Shown here piece after piece: positions 32,102 through 37,345 of a stretch of 37,345 bases of DNA (the stretch's first letter is position 1; each line of letters starts with the position of its first letter). This DNA comes from Kosmotogaceae bacterium UBA1373 (GTDB taxonomy: Bacteria; Thermotogota; Thermotogae; Petrotogales; Kosmotogaceae). The position numbers and the translations under genes were made by a program. Under the pieces are notes generated by a model. That model saw only the letters and a list, made by a program, of their open reading frames with translations. It did no database searches and had not been told where the DNA came from. The stretch is taken from contig DBRH01000020.1 in the NCBI GenBank assembly GCA_002305955.1, positions 66,098 through 103,442 of the forward strand, given 5' to 3'.

Positions 32102-33188
32102 CGATAGCCTCTCCAAAGATCTCCTTAACAGAATCTCCAACGGCCTTAACCAAAAAGGCTTTGTTCAGGTTGAAAAGCCTTCTGTCTCCTTCCACGCTGT
32201 CTTCAATGACGCCATATCTCATCAACACGCTCAGGTAATCGGTTACCTCAACGTTGGTCAATCTAGTGGAAAGGGCTATTTCCGTCACTCCCATGGGAGC
32301 TTGAGAGAGTCTTTTTAGAATGCGCAGGTTCACGTCGTTTGCCAGGATGGTGAAGAGATCGACCCCCGAAGCCATTCTATCGACCGGAGGGGTTATCCTT
32401 TCGGGGTATCTGTATCCCACGACGTATATGTCCTCTCTTCTGTAAGGGATGGAGCCCTTCAACAAAATGATTTCGTAGAAGAAGGAGACCGCTATGGTAA
32501 TGGATCCGGTTGAAGGAACGCCACTCCTGGCAGAACTCCCGGTGAGCCATTGAACGTAGTTTTTTCCGTACTTCTCGAAAAGAGCGTGCAGCTTCGATCG
32601 CTGTTTTTCGACCTCATGTATCGGGTCAAAGGGTAGTTCGCCGTAAATCCTTTCGTTGTACCACAGCAGAAGATGTATCAGCTCTTTTCTGGCTGCAGAC
32701 GGATCATTACAGAGCTTCAAGAGGTCGGCCTTTTGTTTCGTCGGCATGGCCATGCTTTTAGATATGTACTCTATCAGCTCTCGCTCGTCATCGCTGGCCG
32801 AAATCGGCTTCAAAAGATCGGCCTCTCCGGAGAATCCATGACCGGAGCAGAGAAAGTTCACTATCAGGTCCCTGTCGGACATTGTTGAAAGGTAGGAAAG
32901 TAGAGACTCCGGTTCCATCAACTTCTTAGCTGCTATATGGTTGGTCAGGAAGAGGGCGAAAAAAGACTCCCTGTCGAAGAAGATCTCAAGTTTTTCTCTG
33001 ATTCCCTCGGGAAGTGTTTTTCTTGTCTTCTCGACCCACTTCAGGATTCTCTCGTTCGGTTCCATTTCGAGACTGGGAGGTAACCTTTTGAATCTCTCCA
33101 TTATCAACTCGTTGTTTTGGAGTCTGAAAAGAGAGGATAGAAAGTCGTAGTTTCTTGAATCGCAGAAATTCACACCTTCAGGCAACAC
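32094..33188 (-). CDS. winged-helix (ArsR/DUF5937-like) transcriptional regulator, first of a tandem pair
   Basis: This 364-residue protein has the same layout as its downstream paralogue. The helical N-terminal part includes a GSITIAVSFFYEIILLKGS segment. The C-terminal winged helix runs LFTILANDVNLRILKRLSQAPMGVTEIALSTRLTNVEVTDYLSVLMRYGVIE in ArsR-like order. It starts at GTG 33188, five nucleotides after GGAGGAA; a TTG follows directly and is an alternative. A TATAAT box lies 36 nt upstream, in the 84-bp spacer that separates it from the nitroreductase gene, so the pair can be transcribed on its own. The target genes are unknown; the adjacent nitroreductase and the pair itself are candidates. 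Confidence 0.72.
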   Translation of the reverse strand: MLPEGVNFCDSRNYDFLSSLFRLQNNELIMERFKRLPPSLEMEPNERILKWVEKTRKTLPEGIREKLEIFFDRESFFALFLTNHIAAKKLMEPESLLSYLSTMSDRDLIVNFLCSGHGFSGEADLLKPISASDDERELIEYISKSMAMPTKQKADLLKLCNDPSAARKELIHLLLWYNERIYGELPFDPIHEVEKQRSKLHALFEKYGKNYVQWLTGSSARSGVPSTGSITIAVSFFYEIILLKGSIPYRREDIYVVGYRYPERITPPVDRMASGVDLFTILANDVNLRILKRLSQAPMGVTEIALSTRLTNVEVTDYLSVLMRYGVIEDSVEGDRRLFNLNKAFLVKAVGDSVKEIFGEAIDG

Positions 33189-33223
33189 AAAAATTCCTCC
33201 ATTCCAGGAAGTTGATCCGGTAT

Positions 33224-33229
33224 ATTATA
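33224..33229 (-). promoter_or_regulatory. candidate -10 box of the paired regulator genes
   Basis: TATAAT on the reverse strand, 36 nt upstream of GTG 33188, without a recognisable -35 box. Confidence 0.4.
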
Positions 33230-33272
33230 CATCAGTCGAAGTCGATGCACAGATATCCGGGCCGAAGAGACT

Positions 33273-33980
33273 TCAGGACCATCTGAGCAGATAAGTTCTG
33301 GAGCTCTTTCTCTCCAGGGCAACCTCGTCCTTGATGGCGCGCGTCATCAGATAGACGTGGGAAAGTACCACACCCAGATCTATCGATATCACTTCCTCGT
33401 ATATGGCTGGCAGCTTCTTCCAGCCGTGTATGGCTATCTCTCTCTCACCCAGAATTTCAAAGATCCACGGCTGACGGTTGAACGAAGAGGGAGCAAGTCT
33501 TCCGGAAAGGAGTATTTCCCGCATTTCAGAATCCAGCAATTCCGTTCTGCCTGTGATCAATTCTTCGAGTGGTTTTCGATTTGAATTCCGGTAAAGATGC
33601 CGTGCAGCCCTTTCTATATCCGTGATCTCATTCTTCTCGGGATAACCTAGAACGATCATGGAGAGGTAATTGGGGAGTCTTGCCCAGCTGGTGCCGAAAC
33701 CTTTGAGCGTGAGATTCAAAACTATCTGTTCCCCTTCGAAGCCGTACTCCACAAGCTTCTCGGTCGAAAAATCCTTCATCTTTGCCAGAACTATCCCTGA
33801 CGCGATGGGAAAGTTACACGAATAGTACCACTGGAGAGGTCCGGCGCTCTCGAGATGCTCTATTCCATTCATAGAATCTCTCACCGAAGCTATCTCAGAC
33901 TCCTGGAGCCGTCTGTTTTCGAATTTCCTCTGTGTAATCCTGAGTTCTATCGCTCTGGCGATTTCCTGTCTGTCGTACAT
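33273..33980 (-). CDS. TM1586-type putative nitroreductase
   Basis: This 235-residue protein resembles the putative nitroreductase family first seen in Thermotoga (TM1586 type, PF14512). It starts with ARAIELRITQRKFENRRL, the family's FMN-phosphate-binding N-terminal segment with Arg residues. GFGTSWARLP and a second RLAPSSFNRQPWIFEI segment reflect the internal two-fold repeat of nitroreductase halves in this single chain. FMN-dependent reduction of nitro, quinone or other electrophilic compounds is expected, but no substrate is known. AAGGGGTGA precedes the ATG. The promoter region carries an inverted repeat over the -10 box, which suggests control by a dimeric regulator. Confidence 0.8.
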   Translation of the reverse strand: MYDRQEIARAIELRITQRKFENRRLQESEIASVRDSMNGIEHLESAGPLQWYYSCNFPIASGIVLAKMKDFSTEKLVEYGFEGEQIVLNLTLKGFGTSWARLPNYLSMIVLGYPEKNEITDIERAARHLYRNSNRKPLEELITGRTELLDSEMREILLSGRLAPSSFNRQPWIFEILGEREIAIHGWKKLPAIYEEVISIDLGVVLSHVYLMTRAIKDEVALERKSSRTYLLRWS

Positions 33981-33995
33981 AAAATCACCCCTTTA

Positions 33996-34029
33996 CTGTA
34001 TTTTACATAATACAGATAATAAAACTCAA
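33996..34029 (-). promoter_or_regulatory. promoter and overlapping inverted repeat of the nitroreductase gene
   Basis: On the reverse strand TTGAGT (34029-34024), an 18-bp spacer and TAAAAT (34005-34000) form a moderate promoter. A 7-6-7 inverted repeat CTGTATT-N6-AATACAG (33996-34015) covers the -10 box, a usual place for a repressor. Confidence 0.5.
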
Positions 34030-34057
34030 GATTATTCCACTCACAGATTCGTGCCAA

Positions 34058-36400
34058 TTATGTGGATTCCTGAGGTGTTTCTTTCAGGCAATAGGTGTAG
34101 TATCTCTTTTTGTTGTTGCTGTCCAGCTTCACCTTGAGACCGTGCATCTCGTTTTCGAATCCGGGGAACCTGTTGTCGAAATCCTCGGAAAAATTGAGAT
34201 ACTCGACTATCCTCTTCGTTTCGGGCGTGTACCTCTCACCGGGCATGATCACCGGTATGCCTGGGGGATACGGAACTACCATTACGGCAGATATCCTGTT
34301 CTGAAGTTCCCTTATCCTGACCAATTCGGTGTTGCCGTTTACTAGTTCCGAGTAGGCTCTGGCAGGAAGCATCACCTGTTCGGGGGCCTGTGAATAGACG
34401 TCTTTCAAAACCCTGGCGATTCTGGCCTTTCGAAGGTACTCGTGCATCTGTTCGGACAGCTCCTGGAGAGTCATTTTGCCGTATTTTTTCGGGTGTTTCT
34501 TGACTATATCCGGGAAGACATCGTCTAGAGGGGCGTTTTCATCGAACAGCTTTTTGAACGTGAAAAGCTCTGCCAGCAATGTACCAGATTTTCCTTTGGT
34601 GAGGCCTAGCGAAAAGAGTATCAGGAAGGAATAGTGTCCGGATTTCTCGACCACTATCCCGCGGTCCCTGAGAAAAGTGGTCACTATGGTGGCCGGTATC
34701 CCCCAGTTTCTCATTCTGCCCTGTTTGGTTATCCCCGGTGTCATCACGGTCACTTTGATGGGGTCGAGGAGTATGTAATCGCTTTCCAGCTTTCCAAAGC
34801 CGTGCCAGTCCTCATTCCCCTTCAAGCACCAGTACTCGGGATGGTCCTTGAGGAGTTGTTCGTCGATATCTTCTATATCTTCTCTTTTCCTCTCACCCTT
34901 TTCGTTCTCCATGGTGATCTGTGAAGGCTGCCAGATCTCGAACCACCATCTTCTCTTGCGATCGATCTCTTTGTCCTCTATCTCTTCGCTCAGGTGTTTC
35001 ATCTTCTTCCTGAAGACGATCGCCTCCTGTATTGTTTCGTCTATTAGGAACCGACCGGAGTTTCCGGCCATCATCTTCGAGGAAACGTCGAGCGAGGCGA
35101 TTATTGCGTACTGAGGAGAGGTCGACATATGCATCATATAGGCTTCGTTGAATCTCCCGTGATCTATCTTCTTCTTCCCGTCTTTCACATGTATCATCGA
35201 ACCCTGTGAAAAAGCGGCGAGAAGTTTGTGAGTCGAATGAGTCGTGAAAACGGTAGGAGCCCTCTCTCGGTCTATTTCCGGGGACATCCCGTACCTGCCC
35301 ACGTACATCGGATGAAAATTGGCGTACGCGTACCATGCCTCGTCGAAGAGAACGTAATCCACAACGCCCTCGAGTCTGTCGATTATCTTCCTGGTGTTGT
35401 AACAGAGTCCGTCGTACGTTGAATTCGTCACGACTGCCAGCTTGATTCTGAAGTTTTCTTTGTCACTGACCAGCGAACTGGAATTGATTTTCTTTTCTAT
35501 CTCGGCCCAGTCGAACTCCTCTTCATGAATGGGACCGATAATGCCGAGCGAGTTTCTGCTGGGTGTAAGGTATATCGGAATAGCGCCTGTCATTATTATC
35601 GAGTGCATTATAGATTTGTGGCAGTTCCTGTCGATGAGAACGATGTCGCCGGGCGTGACGCATGAATGGAAGACAATCTTGTTGGACGTTGATGTTCCGT
35701 TGGTGACAAAGTACGTCTCGTCGGCTCCGAAGATCTTTGCCGCGAACTTTTCGGCCGCGCCGATGGCTTCGGTGTGATCGAGGAGAGATCCGAGTTCGGG
35801 GACCGATACAGAGAGATCGCTGCGAAAGACGTTCTCTCCGAAAAACCTGTGAAAGAGCTTCCCGGTTGGGGACTTCAAAAAGGCTTCGCCACCGCTGTGT
35901 CCCGGGGTGTGCCAAGAGTATTTGAACTCATCCACGTAATGGATCAGCTCTTTGAGAAAGGGCGGTAGAAGCTCCTCCATGTATCTCTCGATAGCCTCTT
36001 CGATACGACCGGCTATGAAAGATGGACTGTCTTCTAGTTTCCATACGTAACCATCTATCTGACTGACTATCTCGAGGGGAATCTCTTTGACCCTGAGCTT
36101 TTCGGTCATCAGGAAGAGCGGTATAAGGGCGTTTTTGCTCCTAATTATCTCTATGATCTCTCCCGGGCCGAGGAACTCTTCATCGGATCTTATCACGAGA
36201 TCCCAGTCAAGCAAGATGCAGCTTATGTTGGAGTGAGACATGAATTCGATTTTGCAGTCGTAACCCGAGTACGATTCTATAACGGACAGGCCCCTTTTCT
36301 GGAGCTCTTTTATTATCTCTCGAGTTGCTCTTCCACCAGTGTTTTCCGAGCGTAGATCGTCGTCAACCACCAGAATTGAGAAATCCTTGAACCACTCCAT
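34058..36400 (-). CDS. arginine/lysine/ornithine decarboxylase (fold-type I, AdiA/CadA-like)
   Basis: This 780-residue PLP enzyme decarboxylates a basic amino acid to agmatine, cadaverine or putrescine. The N-terminal wing domain (1-130) has a response-regulator-like flavodoxin fold (ILVVDDD, ILLDWDLVI). The large PLP domain contains WHTPGHSGG, VTNGTSTSNKIV and the lysine near residue 391 in FTTHSTHKLLAAFSQGSM that forms the Schiff base. The C-terminal domain has PYPPGIPVIMPGE. The length and wing domain fit the inducible acid-stress type (about 715-755 residues) rather than the short SpeA type. ATG 36400 follows GGGGGGAG and lies 16 nt after the DUF89 gene, so both are co-transcribed. Arginine or lysine cannot be told apart from sequence alone. 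Confidence 0.92.
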   Translation of the reverse strand: MEWFKDFSILVVDDDLRSENTGGRATREIIKELQKRGLSVIESYSGYDCKIEFMSHSNISCILLDWDLVIRSDEEFLGPGEIIEIIRSKNALIPLFLMTEKLRVKEIPLEIVSQIDGYVWKLEDSPSFIAGRIEEAIERYMEELLPPFLKELIHYVDEFKYSWHTPGHSGGEAFLKSPTGKLFHRFFGENVFRSDLSVSVPELGSLLDHTEAIGAAEKFAAKIFGADETYFVTNGTSTSNKIVFHSCVTPGDIVLIDRNCHKSIMHSIIMTGAIPIYLTPSRNSLGIIGPIHEEEFDWAEIEKKINSSSLVSDKENFRIKLAVVTNSTYDGLCYNTRKIIDRLEGVVDYVLFDEAWYAYANFHPMYVGRYGMSPEIDRERAPTVFTTHSTHKLLAAFSQGSMIHVKDGKKKIDHGRFNEAYMMHMSTSPQYAIIASLDVSSKMMAGNSGRFLIDETIQEAIVFRKKMKHLSEEIEDKEIDRKRRWWFEIWQPSQITMENEKGERKREDIEDIDEQLLKDHPEYWCLKGNEDWHGFGKLESDYILLDPIKVTVMTPGITKQGRMRNWGIPATIVTTFLRDRGIVVEKSGHYSFLILFSLGLTKGKSGTLLAELFTFKKLFDENAPLDDVFPDIVKKHPKKYGKMTLQELSEQMHEYLRKARIARVLKDVYSQAPEQVMLPARAYSELVNGNTELVRIRELQNRISAVMVVPYPPGIPVIMPGERYTPETKRIVEYLNFSEDFDNRFPGFENEMHGLKVKLDSNNKKRYYTYCLKETPQEST

Positions 36401-36415
36401 ATCCGCTCCCCCCGA

Positions 36416-37264
36416 TCATGCCTTTCTGTAGGCTACGAACGACCCTTTTGGGACATTTAGAAAACTGCCTATGACCTCGCACTTGGCCATCAAAAGGAAG
36501 AAGATCTCTCTCTTGGCAGAACTCAATCCCTCCAGATTGCCCTGTCCCTTAGAGATTACCACGTCGGCACCGGTATATATATCCTCAAACTCGTCACTCA
36601 TTCGATCTTCCTGCATACCGGGTGCGTCTGCTCCGGAATCGATAAGAGTGGCGACGCTGTCCAGACCGACTTCGAGCGCTTCCTTCATGGTGACATCGTT
36701 CAAGGCCGGTTTGCTGCGAACTGCGAAATACGTCTCCGGGACTCCGGCTATCTCCATAAGGAGTTTATCGAGAACCACTTCGCCGCAGTTGTCGCCCACG
36801 ATCAACATACTCTTTGCCCCTTTGATTCTCTCAGATAGTTCTTCAAGATCGTCGATCGCAAAGGGAGCGGCGAGGGCCTGCCTCATAGTTGAATCGATGT
36901 CGATCCTGTGGCCCGGGGCGAAATCTATGATATTGCCAGCCACCGAGAGCTTCAGAGCCCCGATCAAAGGGTCTTCGAGCGCACGGAGTTTCTCTTTGAG
37001 CTCATTGTAAACCTCAATTAAGAGATCGTCGGCCGCTTTTTTAACCTCCCTGAAGGCGTCGATCTCGCCCATGACCGCTTTTAGAGCCTTCCCCACATTA
37101 CGCCCGATTTCAATAGGAGTTTCGGCCTCCAGATCCATCTCCGCCATATCTTTCAAGAATAGTCCGGCGGCGACGAGTTGTTCTTCGCGCTTCACACCGT
37201 TCTGGGAAAGTATTCTTACCAGCGCACTCATATTGCATGGTATGCATCTTGGATCTATTTTCAT
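36416..37264 (-). CDS. DUF89 / ARMT1-like damage-control phosphatase
   Basis: This 282-residue protein is a DUF89 metal-dependent phosphatase of the short prokaryotic type. Members with an N-terminal cysteine pair are seen as phosphatases that remove damaged phosphometabolites. Visible motifs are CIPC (C7, C10), AGNIIDFAPG near residue 109, GDNCGEVVLD near 157, RSKPALNDVT and KGQGNLEGL near 239, whose Asp, Asn and Lys residues surround the metal and phosphate. The ATG follows GAGGTGAT, with a TATAAT 18 nt upstream. It is the first gene of a two-gene unit with the basic-amino-acid decarboxylase. The substrate is not predictable; a phosphometabolite of arginine or polyamine metabolism is a guess from context. 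Confidence 0.9.
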   Translation of the reverse strand: MKIDPRCIPCNMSALVRILSQNGVKREEQLVAAGLFLKDMAEMDLEAETPIEIGRNVGKALKAVMGEIDAFREVKKAADDLLIEVYNELKEKLRALEDPLIGALKLSVAGNIIDFAPGHRIDIDSTMRQALAAPFAIDDLEELSERIKGAKSMLIVGDNCGEVVLDKLLMEIAGVPETYFAVRSKPALNDVTMKEALEVGLDSVATLIDSGADAPGMQEDRMSDEFEDIYTGADVVISKGQGNLEGLSSAKREIFFLLMAKCEVIGSFLNVPKGSFVAYRKA

Positions 37265-37281
37265 TACATCACCTCGACGGA

Positions 37282-37287
37282 ATTATA
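37282..37287 (-). promoter_or_regulatory. candidate -10 box of the DUF89-decarboxylase operon
   Basis: TATAAT on the reverse strand 18 nt upstream of ATG 37264, directly preceded by TG. No clear -35 box is seen. Confidence 0.45.
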
Positions 37288-37345
37288 CATGCCGGATGCG
37301 AATAGATAATTAAGATGATCGAAAGAGCGGGGCACCAGAGGAGAG

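Noticed and set aside
34040..34057. Reverse-strand TTGGCACG resembling the -24 element of a sigma-54 promoter
   Set aside because: The -12 half reads TGTGA instead of TTGCA and lacks the essential GC, and it lies at the end of the decarboxylase gene far from a suitable start.

Overview
The window reads as a chromosome segment of a Thermotogota bacterium, most like the mesophilic Kosmotogaceae (Mesotoga-type). This assignment is inference. It rests on AGA/AGG-dominated arginine codons in most genes, strong GGAGG ribosome sites with frequent GTG and TTG starts, a TM1586-type nitroreductase, sugar and peptide ABC importers, and a GH42 beta-galactosidase of the zinc-site type. No phage, IS element, CRISPR array or rRNA operon was seen.

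Layout. Positions 1-1975 (minus) hold a peptide/oligosaccharide-type importer: a binding-protein gene with a near-consensus promoter, a stem-loop, then the start of an OppB-type permease cut by the window edge. Positions 2114-5091 (plus) hold a two-gene system of the 2-hydroxyacyl-CoA dehydratase / double-cubane type, in which the second subunit is fused to its ATPase activator. A GH42 beta-galactosidase follows (5245-7101). A minus-strand block (7117-11609) carries cupin, ROK kinase and KDPG aldolase genes overlapping by 8 nt each, a secreted protein with four tandem cytochrome-b5-like domains, and a URO-D-fold protein. Positions 11887-14687 (plus) hold a decayed ROK-family remnant, a SASA-type acetylesterase, a secreted ferritin-like DUF2202 protein and a small cysteine-rich protein. 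On the minus strand at 14830-16056 lies a secreted phosphatidylserine-decarboxylase-fold protein resembling PsiD, with codon use unlike its neighbours.

Positions 16432-23836 are core genome: tmRNA (tag ANNEFALAA), a sigma-54 activator with PAS domains, ksgA, tRNA-Ser(GGA), glmM and uvrA. They are followed by a patatin-like lipase (minus). Positions 25455-31036 (plus) hold a Ugp/Mal-type importer (two permeases and a binding protein, no ATPase), a terminator, a secreted PHP-domain phosphoesterase with a C-terminal DUF4350-like region, and an esterase-type alpha/beta hydrolase. Positions 31028-37264 (minus) hold two tandem paralogous winged-helix regulators, the nitroreductase, and an arginine/lysine/ornithine decarboxylase with a DUF89 phosphatase.

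How the parts may work together (inference). The beta-galactosidase, acetylesterase, ROK kinase, KDPG aldolase and importers fit fermentation of plant-type poly- and oligosaccharides. The dehydratase/activator fusion is a radical reductase system without an obvious substrate-supplying gene nearby. The strongest candidates for undescribed biology are that fusion, the multi-b5 secreted protein, and the secreted PsiD-like decarboxylase.
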